From Dermanyssus gallinae (taxonomy: Eukaryota; Arthropoda; Arachnida; Mesostigmata; Dermanyssidae), in contig QVRM01001422.1 of the NCBI GenBank assembly GCA_003439945.1, positions 103,659-167,658 on the forward strand: a stretch of DNA of 64,000 bases, read 5' to 3'. Shown piece by piece: positions 33,887-46,282 of this stretch (position 1 is its first letter; each line of letters begins with the position of its first letter). The notes beneath the pieces were generated by a model. The model ran no database searches, was not told the DNA's origin, and saw only the letters and a list, made by a program, of their open reading frames with translations. The position numbers and the translations under genes are program-made.

Positions 33887-36465
33887 TGTCTCCAATTGCA
33901 CTAACAGAAGAGCTCTTGTAGGTATGAAGATATGAGGTTTCAGTCAAGTAGAAAATATACGGTGTTTCAAGCCACGTCGGCAAGTTGCGTTGACATTTAC
34001 TTGCGCTGCAGAAAATGTATAGGCACAGACTCGAGAATAGGAGATGAAAAATGTACAACTTAGTCGACGAGCGCTTTTCAATCTTCCCCAAGGCTTGTAG
34101 AGGCAGGAAAGCAGCCTGCAGAGTACAGCGTTGCATACACCTGAGCAGTACATATGTTTCGGCCTGGCATCAACCTTTGCCGTTTTCTATATATGAATGA
34201 GAGTGAAAGCAACTGGTTTTCTTGGGCGCTATTCTGGTAGCTCTGTTACGTACTCAGCTACGTAGCGCTACCAACGTCCACGAGATCTCGGAGCCAATTA
34301 TGAGTTGAGACATGACTCTAAGAATGAAGTAATTCTAGAAGTGTAGAAAATAGGGTACTAGAGCACGCACAGTTGCAAACTAAAAAAAAGCTGAACCAGT
34401 GAGAGTGAAACTGATGAGCTGGTCGAAAAGCTGAAAAAGTCCCCGGCACCTATCCGGCATGCGTCGTATCGGAATGGCTATTCCAAGCCCGGAAGTAGGG
34501 TGCGGAGGATAGTCAAAAATTAAAAACAACTAAAAAGTCTCAGCACCGCAATAGACCACGCAGCTTGCTCTGGTTGACTTTCGGGTCCCGTAGGCATTCT
34601 TGGAAACATCCGCCGCTTGGCAGCGCTTGTGTGAGGTAGAATATCAATTTTCCGTGAACATGTGTGTACCTCTACCCGGAATGCCTGCTATTCAAGGCCT
34701 ACGATATTATTTTAGCTAGAACCAGCCTTGGCCGATGTTTCGCACCGTTCGCTATTACCTGCGAACGTGCGTCGAACACTTCTCAGAGTCACATTCGGGT
34801 ACGCTTTGACTTTGTTGCCTTTAGCCAGGTAGGTAGGTAGGTGCTGCGTAAAGATCGATGGAGTTCGCCACTTTTACCAAAGGCTTTCTCCTTTGCCTTC
34901 CCTAAGCCCGGTTGTAGTTGTTATAGCACGACCTGCTGGCGCTAGATTTGCAGCTTTCTGCGTGGCGTGCCTTTTAATTAAGGAGGGGCGTCGGTGACAG
35001 ACACATGAGCTCACTTTCATTGTTAACTGCGCATCAGCGTGGTTGCACGTCGCGCCACATAGCCCATGCATGTATGGGCAAGTAGGACACTCTTTTTCAA
35101 CAGAATATTACTGGAAAAAGTGCGTGTAAAACCAGAGTGCGTCCTGCGTGCTACACTTAATAGACTTTCCGTATTGTTTTTTTGGTGTATTTTGCCGTAT
35201 TAGCTAGCCTAAATATGGTAACCTGCAGTCGTTACCTTGCTAATTACGAGCTGGGTTCATTTGAAGTTTTGCCAATATTCGCCTTTTGCTGCAATGAACA
35301 AGGCGTCCTTCATATTGCAACGTTGAAGAAGTGGTGATGTAATAAGGTAGATGCAAGATACAGACAAGGCATCGTACTACAGTAGAGCAAGTGTTCTATT
35401 CCATACGTTATAACGATATGACTATGTTATTGACTCATATTACTACACATTGTATGCGCGTAAAGCGTGTACAAAGTGCGTGTGTGAAGCGAAGCGCCTG
35501 TTTAATCTTGAAGTGATATTGATTGTGATAAAGAATGGAGGAGCGCTGAAACACCACAGCCTTAACAACAGAAATCGCATATAACCTTTCTTTCATATTG
35601 TAAGACGTAATTTTCGATTTATGCTGACTTTTATTTTGCACAACAAGCACGCTCTGTACAAACATACGTACACATTTATGAAGAAAAGAGCTGACATCGA
35701 GAGAAAACATCATATTTAGAGTTAAATATGTTGACTAGCACACGGACACGACTGCGTGTGGGTGTGTAGACGAAACGTTTAGAAACGTCAGACAAATAGA
35801 TCGGCACTTTATTTCAACTTTTAAGTAGTCGTTCTATACCCGACGTGATACACGGTACAAGGCGAGCGGACATACTGTCTATACAGCAAAGCTATTTATG
35901 TGATTTATGAACACACTCGAAATCATCCATCTCGACGACGAATATGACGACGACGACAACGAGTTCGTCTCTAGAGAGGGGCCTGCGCAGACGTGTCCAA
36001 TGTACACTTCCTGTATACTCCTTTGGTGTCTGTATATACACTGTCGACTGTTAGTTTTTCTTTTCTATTGTTGTTTCCTCCTCCATTAGCGAATGTTTTT
36101 ATTTATTGTTTTTCTTCCTTTTGGTTTGTGAGCGAGGGAAAATGCTTTTACGCACACCCGAAACGGGTAGTGTGGGACTCGATGCTGTCGATGTTGTCGG
36201 CTTACAATACTTACAAAAAAGAACTCTCTCACCTAAAGGCCTCAGGACGAGACGAGAAGCTCTATTAGAGTGGTGCTTTTATTACTTCCTCTTCTACTTC
36301 TGCCACAATTAGTACTATTTTACTACGACATCTATAAGAGCCTTTACTGACTTCGTGCTAACTACTTATCAACAACATTGAATACGCTTTTAGCACTTTC
36401 TAATTATATAATCAATTATATGAATAATTGTATGATTATATACTTTACCCAGGACTTGGTCGAAT
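33601..36465. other. Unassigned sequence with one (TA)n
   Basis: (TA)n lies at 33823-33887, followed by TCTCCAATTGCAC, a possible decayed tail motif. No gene or recognisable element was seen in the other 2.7 kb. Frames at 33944-34153, 34874-35071 and 35907-36312 have no motifs. Confidence 0.4.
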
Positions 36466-36720
36466 TGCGGCGGTCTCGTCTAGGAGTCACAGTACGCTAG
36501 TCATTGTTGTCATCTACCGCGGTGCCGTCGCCGGTTCGCGACCTGTTTTTGATCGAATTTGCTTTGAGTGATGCTCTTTAAGAGTAGATGACAGACCATA
36601 TCGTTGAGAGTCACCGGTTGATTGTTGAGGAAAGCCTAGATATCTCAACATGTACGGCCCTCGGTGCATTAAATATATGCCTCACAGTGAGTTTCAAGCC
36701 CATCGGAGACGAAAAATTTA
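36466..36720 (+). mobile_element. SINE2 copy
   Basis: The copy starts GCGGCGGTCTCGTCTAGGAG. It contains GTCGCCGGTTCGCGACC (degenerate B-box region), AGTAGATGACAGACCATA, TTGAGGAAAGCCTAGATATC, TCAACATGTACGGCCCTCGG and CCTCACAGTGAG. The order matches the minus-strand copy at 7784-8004 but extends further at the 3' end. Confidence 0.75.
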
Positions 36721-37540
36721 AAAAGAACCTCCCTAAAGCATTAGAGTTAACAGCAGCTTCCTTAAGAAATGTTTTTAACTATAAGACTGACAGTTGAATC
36801 GGATTGATCGAATTGGACCTCGGACAGTTAAGCTTGACAGCTGGATAAAAGCTAAATTTCCATTCATTATTTTACATATGAACGTATTTCATTATCGACG
36901 TCGATCGTAACGCTGCTTGTGGTCGTCGTCAACGGGTCGTATTAGCAGTACGTTGCTAAGTTCAATCCAGGTCAGGCCATTTATGTCAAAAAGAGCACCG
37001 AAATAATTGAACATATTGACAAAACATTGACAAAGTTCTAGTCTACGGTGAATGTTGTTGTTAGTTATTAGTAGTTAATCTATGTAAATGCAGCGAGGTC
37101 AACCCTCAAACGTTCAGCGGCTGTGGCTCAGTACAGGAAATACAATGGAACTAAACTCAGCTCAACTATACGTCACAAATGTAAACAATGGCAGGCACAT
37201 AGCGGTACCGCTGCAGCCAAAATCTGTCGCTTGTCCCGAATAGCGAGGCAGCGACGGGAATTTAGAGTCACTGCTAGAGTAATCCTTTTGTCTCGTGACG
37301 GTGATAGAGGTTAGGGACATGTGGCTGGGAGCGAAGGCAAAGCGGTTTATTGTGGGGAGCGACAGCGGATCCGGAAATAGCGTAGCCATTTCAACGTGAG
37401 CAATTTCAGCCTTTTAGGCAACGACTGCCTAGAACCTTCCGTTGGAAAACCTAATAAACATTTATAAACTCGCTCAACGACTATTACAATGACGGTTATT
37501 TGTGTGTGTGTGTATCAAAACGACAAAAGAAAAATAAACG

Positions 37541-37603
<63 letters not shown>

Positions 37604-38380
37604 CAAAAATATAACGGTAGTTTGTCACCATCTTGTATGTCCTCAATTCGACAGAGAATTTCGATGCATCATCTAGCTCCGGCGTAGCGTGTGCGATTTC
37701 TGACTGCCCAGAAAATCAGGCCGAGAAGAACAACAATTAAATACTGCCGTAAGCATTACCAAAGCAGTGGAAGAAGTTTCACTATTTATGCTTTACATGC
37801 GAGCAGGACAATCATATTTTTTTTGGTGAGTGAAATGTGTAAAAATATGTTTAGTGCATACATAAAGTAGTAGTGCATACATAGTGTAAGTCTTATATTA
37901 GATTAATTATTGCTATATCTATCTCAGTAGCGTAACCGACATTTCCTGTACTTCCTGATTTTATGAGAACAATATACTATTGTATCTTGGTATTATTTAG
38001 CTAGGTGAATATTTGTTTAGTTCACTCAGAACCGTATTAGGTAAACCATTATTACGGCTCTGAGCGTTCCGTTGATTCTGAGCATCAGAGCGTCCCTGCC
38101 GACAAGCGTCGAGTGAGATGCTACAGCAGCACAGAGAACCTTCGACAACACATCGCGGCACTCAGACACTTCTCATTGCGGTGGAGCTTATGCTCGATAT
38201 AGCGCTACCATCATCACATAATCTAAATTTACGCTGGGCCGCACTCATTCTGTGAGTGTTGCTATTCCACAATCTTCGCCAAAGTGAATCAGGGTGAATT
38301 CAGTAGACATTTTATTTTATAGCTTTCCAAACTCGTACACGGCACATTTGCGCTCTGTGTATACCACTTAGTGGTGGCGA
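36721..38380. other. Unassigned sequence with one (TA)n
   Basis: (GT)n lies at about 37500-37513 and (TA)n at 37541-37600. No gene or element was recognised. Confidence 0.4.
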
Positions 38381-38399
38381 TTTGGCTTGTGTTAGTTAC

Positions 38400-39051
38400 A
38401 AAGCCAGCAAACAGTCAACAGAAGGGGGGGGGCGTCGGTGTCCTGGCCAACCAGCCTACAGGGCGCTTTGAGCAAGTTGATAGAAAGCGTCATCGTCTAC
38501 CGCCTAAACGAAGAGATCAAAACCAAGGGAACGCTGTCACGGGCTCAGTACGGATTGCAAAAAAAACCGGTTTACGCTCGGAGCCCTAAAGAAGATACTG
38601 CAACACGCAGACGTGGAGGCCACGAAGGCCTTCAAAACAGGGAGATTTTAACTAATTATTCTTTTGTATGTCAAAAATGCCTTCAAAACAATAAACTAGG
38701 AAGTAAGTGTGGAGGGGCTGAACAGGGAATTTCCGCTTATATTCCTCGGATGATTACGTCCCACCTAGGTGACTAAGTTCTGGCAGCCGGGGAACAGGAC
38801 TTGATTATGGGATTGTGCTTTGGAACCGGGCTTACAGTGGGGCGCTAGAGACCGATAGTCTTCCAAATGTGACGGAGACGCTGGCGTACGCCAACGATAG
38901 TTGGGTGTGCGATCCTACACAAATGGCAGCAACCTTATCGAATTCCACTGTATTTCATGGACTTATTCCGGATACTAGTCTACGTCTACGAAAAAACTCA
39001 ACGCATTTCTGCCCATTAGGAAGTGTGTCTACCTTAATTGTGGTGGAGTAA
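38400..39051 (+). pseudogene. R1-like LINE reverse transcriptase relic
   Basis: The frame near 38440-38590 gives SLQGALSKLIESVIVYRLNE, then RAQYGLQKKPVY (RT blocks 1-2a: RPISLLxxLGKLxExxIxxRL ... QxGFRxG). Around 38815-38960 it gives LWNRAYSGALETDSLP and LAYANDSWV, where YADD has become YAND. Much of the palm between the two is lost and several shifts occur. R1/TRAS-like elements show this LWNxxYDxLL pattern ahead of the catalytic box. No 3' end could be set. Confidence 0.7.
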
Positions 39052-40065
39052 AGTGTGCTGCAAATATTTTCTACTCGATCGGCTGGGATTAGATTCCTAG
39101 ATTCTAGATAAAGTTAGCGTGCAAAATGAGAGTCCTGTCAGAAGTTATGCATGTTCCTTTAGTGATGCCTAGCCATAGTGTTGCGCCGTATATTTAGCTG
39201 TATTATAGTATACGAGCATTAGGTTTTACAGATGCTATCTTAAATTGGTTAACGGGTAAGCATACCCTGTCCACTTTGATTTGAATTGCGTTTGCTAAAA
39301 TATTCTATTTCGCTACAATTTGGATGCCAGCGGGGACTGAGAACACGGAATTTAATTTGCTTCAATTTCTATCAAGTTGAAATATCGTGGTTGGTTCGGA
39401 GGACACTTAAACTTTGTGTTTGTCCTAAACTCCAGGTTTAGCGGTTCACCCTGAATTTACCCCGGTGCTCTTGGTGAAAAACGCCTCCTCATAGAACTTT
39501 TATAATCTCTAGTGCTGCTTCTTAACTCAATTGAATAACCCTGGGACGCCGCATGATAGCCCACTATGTGCAGATTGTCTCTGGTTACGCCATACACGAA
39601 TCACGTCGTTGTTGGCCATGACGGCCACAGTAAAATGTTGTCAACAGCATGGTATATTTTCTAAGGATACCAATTAGCAGCCATCAAGTACTCTTTTATA
39701 GTCAACGAAAAAACGTAAACTCCTCTGGAACTAATGCTTTCCTTGCATTTTGGTTGCGAAGTTGTTAGTCACTTGTAGATAAAACAAACACTTGTAGATT
39801 ACAATTTCGAGGCATATCTCAAAACATTTTCAGGTGACAATGATAGCTGAACTTGGCCGCGCTGTTTGTCGTTTGAGTCGCGGGGGGGGGGGGGATATTT
39901 ACGGGAGGATCGGCATTTGGGATCCCTTATCGTCTCCGAATCTCATTGAGAGCACCCCCGACAGCGAAAGTGCGACGTGAGCAAAATGACGAGACGGCTT
40001 CAGTGTGGTAAGTAGACAGGTGCCAGGCAGTGTAAATTCGATAGAAGAGTAACTACACTCTCCGT

Positions 40066-40130
<65 letters not shown>

Positions 40131-40770
40131 AGAAACTGTGTTCCTTCTACGTTTCGTCGGTAGTAGTCGCATTCTATCCTATCTTATGATTTGGACATAG
40201 ATGCCGGCACTCTCCTCCTATTAGTTTTACTTTCCTAGAAAACTCTGCATGTACGTGCATGATATAATGCGGCGTTATCCTAAAAATGCTAATGAACTTA
40301 TATGATATACGCACACCTAAGCGTGTCCATGAATGGTGTTCACGTGTTTGGCCTCGGTCTGTTTGTAAGGACTAGACAATAGGCTAGTTCGAACAAGAGC
40401 ACGTTGCTTTAAGTCAATGCATGCCATGTAAGTATGTGTTTCCCTGCGTATTGCTTTGAAAAAGTGTTCACAGTGAATGCGGTAAGGGCGATGGGAACCT
40501 TTCTTTGCTTGTGCTATTTGATTTGCAAGGGAGAAATCGAACGAGACAGAGCAGAACGCTCACGACTGCGTGTTTTTGTTAACAACGTTGCATTCAAAGA
40601 TGAAAAGCACATATATGTGCCTTATTTTACCTACCTAGGTTTTATTGCCGTGTTGATATCGGGTTTGGCGGACACAACAAAATGTCGATTAGAAGAAGCC
40701 TGTGTGAGAGTGGCAAATACCTTCGATTTAGTATAAACGTGATGTTTTTTTTATTATTATTTTATTTAAT
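39052..40770. other. Unassigned sequence
   Basis: A poly(G) run at 39882-39893 and (TA)n at 40069-40131 were seen. No gene was recognised. The frame at 40434-40736 has no motif. Confidence 0.4.
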
Positions 40771-40779
40771 TCATAACGG

Positions 40780-41345
40780 GGTGTAAACAATTGTCCCCCA
40801 GCGAACGTGACGACAAACTACATTAGCCCTAGGTCCAGGCCTGGTGTTGACTACCTGGACAAGGTACCAAGCACCGCCGTGGCGTTACCACGTTGTATAT
40901 GCAATGACAGCCTTTGCCGAACAAATTCATCAGCGCGCAGGTTCCCCGTGGCCAATCTTAGACACTTGCATATCTTAGTAATAACTCCCTCAGTTATTTT
41001 ACCTGGATCCATACTTCCGAAACTTATTTCCTTCTGCCTGCGCAACAGCATAACCAGCCTGGGTAGCTCCGTGACTGGCCATTGAAGGTGCTAAAGAGTC
41101 AGTCACGGTAGAGTTCCATACGAGTGTCCAAGGCAGCGTGTCTCGTCCTACGCTCTAAGCTACGGATGCAGGATAAGCCATGGTGCCCTAGGGGTGAGAC
41201 CTTCTCGCCACAGCTGCATTTATGTTCCTCGACTAAAGTGATTCCAAGGCGAAGATCAACGTAGATCCTGACTACGAAGTCCTCTAAGAGAGCACTCGGT
41301 AGAGCATTGAGCCATGATGAACGTGATGTTTGTTGAATGCAAGAT
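40780..41345 (-). pseudogene. C-terminal module of the YLDD-type LINE: zinc-binding segment and PD-(D/E)XK-like end, deleted
   Basis: On the minus strand, a first frame running from about 41340 gives SSWLNALPSALLEDFVVRIY, VDLRLGIT, then CSCGEKVSPLGHHGLSC (CxC ... HxLxC zinc-binding style) and RHAALDTRMEL. A second frame at 41051-40851 gives LRLATGNLRADEFVRQRLSL and HIQRGNATAVLGTL, the same C-terminus as at 16260-16380. The nuclease-like core (DGKRPDG ... VWDAT) is missing between them, deleted or eroded. The tail motif GGGGGACAATTGT lies on the minus strand at about 40788-40800, consistent with this family's 3' UTR. Confidence 0.75.
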
Positions 41346-41380
41346 GAAGCTCTAGTTGGCTGTTGTTCAACGGCTACAAA

Positions 41381-41381
<1 letters not shown>

Positions 41382-41425
<44 letters not shown>
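41382..41425. repeat. (TA)n left flank of a mariner
   Basis: A 44-base AT run ending exactly at the mariner's target TA (41424-41425). Confidence 0.96.
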
Positions 41426-41428
<3 letters not shown>

Positions 41429-42668
41429 GTAGTTCAACAACATCATTCGAATTTTGGCGCGCTTTCATCGCTATTGGAAACGGCAACTTTTCGACTGCTA
41501 GCAGTTAAAATATTATGGAAATTGGCCGTTGCGATTTCGTTTTATCTTTTTTCCCGTGCAACGTATCGGCGTGATTTTGAAAAATTGAGAAAAATTTGTT
41601 TCGAGTGGTTATCAAGCAATTTTATTTTAAAGGTTGGAGTGCGACTCAAGTGAAAACTGAAATAGACGAGGTGTACGGTGACACTGCGCCATGTTTTGCC
41701 ACTGTTTTCAACTGGATTAATGAGGTTAAAAGAGGTCGCAGGAGCGCCAAGGATGAACTACGTTCAGGACGCCCAAAGACGGCAACTGGTGAGGAAAACG
41801 TGAAAAAAATGTGGAAAATCGTTGCCGCAGATAAGCGAGTGAACAATAGGGAGATACCGGAGGCCTTGGGGATCAGTTTGGGTAACGTGCATTTCATCTT
41901 GCACGAGAACTTGAAGATGAAAATGCTTAGAGCAAAATAGGTGCCGCATTTGCTCGACCAATCCCAAAAAGACGTGCGTGTTTCCGCCTCACAGCGAAAT
42001 TTGGCCAATTTGTTGAAAAATCCGTCGGATTTTTGGCGCAGATTCGTCACCGTCGATGAAAGCTGGGCCCATCACTACACTCCCGAGACCCAAGAAGCAT
42101 CTCGCCAATGGTGTGCACCTGGTGAAGGACCTCCGAAGAGGGTGCGGACAACGGCATCGTCCGTAAAGATGATGGCTACAGTTTTTGGGACCAACGTGGA
42201 ATACTTCTGGTCGACTACCTTGAGAGCGGTTAAACGGTCACGGGAAAATATTATACAAGACTGTTGGACTGCCTGAAGCAAGATCTCAGCGTGAAACGGC
42301 CCGCTTTGCAGAAGAAGGTTGTCCTGTTTCACCAGGACCATGCTCCTGCCCACAAGTCGCGGCAAGCATCGGCAAAACTGGCCCAACCTTTCTATTCTCC
42401 AGACTTGGCCCCCTCTGATTATTTCCTCTTCGGACATTTGAAGAATAGTCTCGGTGGAAAACGTTTTTCCAGCAATGAAGAGGTTAAGGCCGCTGTCAAT
42501 GCCTATTTTCAGTCTAAAGACGCGGAATTATACTCAAGAGGTACAAATGCTCTGAAATCTCGGTGGGAAAAGTGTATTGAGCTTCTCGGGGAGTATACCG
42601 AATAGGAAAAAATTAAAAACAATATTTGGAAAATGCTTGGTTTTCATTTTAAGAACTTGTTGAACTAC

Positions 42669-42671
<3 letters not shown>
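41426..42671 (+). mobile_element. Full-length but dead mariner element
   Basis: The ends CAGGTAGTTCAACAA (41426-41440) and its exact inverted copy (42657-42671) are 15-bp terminal inverted repeats. They are flanked on both sides by TA within (TA)n, as expected for mariner. Total length is 1246 bases. The transposase is described separately. Confidence 0.95.
41584..42605 (+). pseudogene. Mariner transposase, inactivated
   Basis: The protein can be followed from about 41584 to the TAG at 42603. The N-terminal helix-turn-helix region reads FRVVIKQFYFKGWSATQVK, then FNWINEVKRGR and RSGRPKTATGEE. The catalytic parts are VDESWAHHYTPETQ (first Asp, codon 42055-42057), FHQDHAPAHKS (second Asp, 42336-42338) and YSPDLAPSDYF (third Asp, 42417-42419). 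The lesions seen are: no ATG at the expected start (an ATT stands at 41584); TAG at 41938-41940 where a Trp codon is usual; and a frameshift near 42250. Only 26 residues lie between the second and third Asp instead of the family's 34, an in-frame loss of 24 bases. Any one of these should abolish activity. Confidence 0.9.

Positions 42672-42723
<52 letters not shown>
42672..42723. repeat. (TA)n right flank of a mariner
   Basis: A 52-base AT run starting exactly at the mariner's right target TA. Confidence 0.96.
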
Positions 42724-42724
<1 letters not shown>

Positions 42725-43425
42725 TCCTATTATGTGGGCTAATCTAAGCATTCTGCCCCAATCGTTTTGTGATAGTAGTTTCAAAGAGGTGTGCTTTACA
42801 GAAATTTCGGCTATCATTGCTAAAATTAAGTTTTATTTGTAAAGCATTTTACTCGCAAAGGAGTCTCGTGTAGCACGCGAACATTGCGGTGTAAGATTGG
42901 TCCGAGAAGATATCGTCGAATACTAGTACAGGATAACCCTTTGTCCGTTTCTATTCGTGGAACCGATGGACTTGGTGATTAGGAGTCATTTAAGCACAAA
43001 AGGTTAACTGTTGGTGATTTTGCGTGACTTATGCGATTCCCGGAAGGTTAGGTACGAGGACAGACTGAGGTGAGCATTGGCCGCACGTGCAGTGCCATCA
43101 CCACGAAGCTGCGAAATCGACACCACTAAGGGTGTGTCCTACCCATTCTCTGGTGTTCCCGGGACACTTTTGCGCCTGTCACAGAGTAACACAGGATCGC
43201 GTCGTAGCTGCCCCCTTGGTTTTGCTAAGTGAGGCCATTGATACCATTGGATAAACAAAACGAAAAGGAGCTGCTAAACGAGAAAGCCAAACGGATTCCT
43301 GCCACGCCGATTCTTCTCAGGAAGCGCACATATAAAAACAAACCTCTGAAAGTTGCCGATATGAGGCACCGATCGTGAGGGACACAGTCATTATAATGAA
43401 GATTGCGAAAGGCGCAGTCGACGAG
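42724..43425. other. Unassigned sequence, possibly LINE 5' part
   Basis: No motif is certain. It may belong to the R1-like relic that follows, since GRTCSAITTKLRNR near 43090 resembles the arginine-rich zinc-knuckle side of LINE ORF1 only vaguely. Confidence 0.25.
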
Positions 43426-43429
43426 ATTA

Positions 43430-44600
43430 AAAAAGAATATTTTCAGCTATACCTCGAAGGACGACTTGTCTACACGCGCACCAAGCTGCACAAGTCCTGT
43501 ATCATTAGAGAAAGTCTGATGTAACTAACAGTAGTTCGCGAGGACTCAAGGGACGATGCTGTGACGTAGGACTGCATATCGATGCAATTCTGCTATCTAA
43601 GGCCCGAGGCAGCTCAGAAAATCGGCAAAATCGTGGCTCGTATATCACAAGAAGGGTTGATGAAGGTCAGAATCCAGCTTGGAAAGGCACCAGGCTTGGG
43701 CGGACTATCAGAAGCGGTGAAATTCCTATTCGGAGAGTATTCGTCACTTGTGGCTAGGATCATCGCAAATTTCATTGGTTCGGGTAAGCTTCCCGGGAGC
43801 TGAAAATCCGCCAAGCTAGTATTACTGCCCAAAGGCAACGAGTCTTTCCGCCCGATCTGCCTGCATCTTAGCCAGAGGCGCCGAGGTCGTCATGGAGGAT
43901 ATTCTGAAGACTTTTGCCGATAAACCCGGACTGTTGTCAGTACTGCAGTTTAGCTCGAAAACACAGGTCTATTCTGTTGAACATTCACAAAGTCGTGAAG
44001 AAAGCCAAACTTATCAAAGAGAAACAATGCGTTTAACAGTATTCAGTAAAAAGTGGTTCTGGAGACGTTCTGGCAGTAGAATGACCTACCATATCTGGTG
44101 AGGTTAGCTTCCGATTACCTGAACAATAGAGTACAACGAGCGCACCAAGGTGAAGATGACTGCCATCATTGGACCTCTTCTCTGAAATCTGGCCAACTGA
44201 TGATGTCCTGAACATCCAGCACCTTCCGCCGCAACTAGAATTGCTCGCAGACGCGGATGACCTGGCAAGGACAGCCAAGGCTAAGCTGGAGGCATACGCG
44301 AATATTGCCCTGACAGATATCGACAGGTGGTTAAGAGATTGGCTTAACACTCGCCCCTCAGAGACGCGAGTCGATTCTACTTTTCAAAAAGAACAAAGAT
44401 GACCCTCTAAAACTAACGCTGTCCGGCGTAAAAATTAAACAAGTGGATGCGGCAACATACCTAGGCATACACCCAAACCGAGAACTGCGGGGCACCCCTT
44501 ACGCCAGGATCGCGGCCGGGAAAGCGCAAAAGTCCGTACTTTGGACTAGCTTTAAGCAGTGTCGGTCGAGGAGGCAACTGTTTAGCTTTTCTAGATGGAT
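43430..44600 (+). pseudogene. R1-like LINE reverse transcriptase relic
   Basis: The frame at 43582-43801 gives KAPGLGGLSEAVKFLF and LVARIIANFIGSGKLPGS, then AKLVLLPKGNESFRPICL (RT blocks 0-1). Later pieces are PYLVRLASDYLNNRVQ (after block A), LLADADDLARTAKAKLEAYA (block C, YADD read as DADD), DIDRWLRDWL, and KLTLSGVKIKQVDAATYLGI (block E). The order and wording match R1-clade ORF2. At least four frame changes and several stops separate the blocks. The block with FGFRKxxS is also damaged. Confidence 0.8.
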
Positions 44601-44689
44601 TTAAAAGTTCGTGCATTTTTTATTTCCGTAAGGCTTATGTCGGTGTACGGTAATACGTGTAATTTATACCAGAGTTGCTTTAAACGGCA

Positions 44690-44898
44690 GTACAAGCGGA
44701 CATGTCGAGATATATAAGGTTTTCCCAACACTCCTTATGACAGCATGGCGGCTGGCTGCCAGTGCTATGGTGTATGCCAGACCTATTCTCAACGAGCATC
44801 GCTCAACGAAAATCAGATCAAGAACTGGGATCAAAACCGCGACACCCCGGTAAAACGGTGATAACATTGACTAGCGCACTAGCCCCCGCGCCTCCATA
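44690..44898 (-). mobile_element. SINE2 copy
   Basis: GACATGTCGAGATATATAAG, TTTTCCCAACACTCCTTATG, ATTCTCAACGAGCATCGCT, GACACCCCGGTA and the GC-rich head at 44880-44895 follow the SINE2 order on the minus strand. The B-box is mutated (GGGATCAAAACC on the plus strand). The head abuts (TA)n at 44896. Confidence 0.75.
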
Positions 44899-44944
44899 TA
44901 TATATATATATATATATATATATCTATATATATATATATATATA
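44896..44944. repeat. (TA)n microsatellite
   Basis: A 49-base AT run with one C interruption. Confidence 0.95.
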
Positions 44945-45235
44945 ATTTTTTGATACAATTTAATATGCTAGCACTTTGGATCGAACAACTGTCTCGGAGG
45001 GAACATATAGTGACAGGTTTTCTAACAAAGGATTAGCCTAATTAAACAACGTGCTCGAAACAGATGCTGCAATTCTTAAATCAGTCAGACACGAATTAGA
45101 TAGGCGTATTCAATACAATGCTACTTGATATTACCAAATACTTAAAAATCCACTCATTCACTACAACTAGTACGTTCCTTATTGTTGTCGGGGTGTCGGC
45201 GGTTTGATTTCTGATGTTTATAGGTTTTTTTTTAA

Positions 45236-45400
45236 GAGTATATAATAAGCCATACCGTTGAGAGCGCGATCAGCGGCCATGCTGCCGCAAGGACTGTTGA
45301 GGAAACCCTAGATATCTTAACATGCCCGGCCCTCGGTGTGATGGAGACACGCCTCGCGGTGAGGGACGATCCATGCCGGTAGGGGACAAAGGATTGCCTG
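45236..45400 (+). mobile_element. SINE2 copy, 5'-truncated
   Basis: AGCCATACCGTTGAGAGCG, GGCCATGCTGCCGCAAGGAC, TGAGGAAACCCTAGATATCT and TAACATGCCCGGCCCTCGGT, then GCCTCGCGGTGAG. It lacks the tRNA-like head. It lies within 350 bases of an oppositely oriented copy. Confidence 0.8.
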
Positions 45401-46120
45401 ATTATGCCATGGTGATGCAATTACGTGTACTATTGTTAACGTCCCAGCACACGCATTGGAATTCGCTTTGATACTCTAGACGATGCGCCTTTGCTTTGTT
45501 GTTTCTAACCCACTCCAAGACAGGATTCGGTTATCGCAATTGGTGTCTCTTTGAAAATTGTACCTGTGTAGGTGACTTACTGCCGCTGGACTCTACCGGC
45601 GTCGTTTTAGACATTCAAATGCCTTAGCACAAAAAGATAATGAACCATTTAGTAAAAACGCCACGCTTAGCAGTTGAACCGAGGGTGGCAACTGACAGTC
45701 GATAACGCAGCGACGACTGCACAGATCCCGCTGCTGCTGTATGCCGCAACGACTCCAAGCCGCAGGTTAATCAAGATCGTACGGCCACCGATAACGTGAA
45801 CAAATCAAACAGAGCTGTGAGAGAGCCCAAAGGGATCCGAATTTTTTAGAAGAGTAGCCAGAGTGTCTCAAGGCGTACGCTATGCATGAATATTTGGAAC
45901 ACAAATCATTCATTTAAACGCCGTCGTGCCGCAGGTATCTTAGCCTAGTTATAAGCACCTAAAATGTGCTTACCAGGGCGTCAAAAACATACCAGATTAT
46001 GCAATTATCACTACAAAAATTACGCAGTTAAGTATTTCGTATCAATCGATTTTACGGAAGCGAACACGAATCACGACCTCACCCCATCGAATTAAATGTC
46101 AATATAAAAAATATCATGTG
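45401..46120. other. Unassigned sequence
   Basis: No supported feature. Confidence 0.4.
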
Positions 46121-46121
46121 T

Positions 46122-46165
46122 TTATATATATATATATATATATTATATATGAAATGCAGTTATTA

Positions 46166-46254
<89 letters not shown>

Positions 46255-46282
46255 TGCAGTTATTAAATAAATATATATATAC
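46122..46282. repeat. (TA)n with two embedded copies of a short repeat
   Basis: The pattern is (TA)n, then TGAAATGCAGTTATTAATAA, (TA)n, TGAAATTGCAGTTATTAAA, and (TA)n again. It echoes the tandem tail array at 16412. Confidence 0.9.

Noticed and set aside
40807..41085. Plus-strand ORF of 92 codons
   Set aside because: It is antisense to the LINE C-terminal module read on the minus strand.
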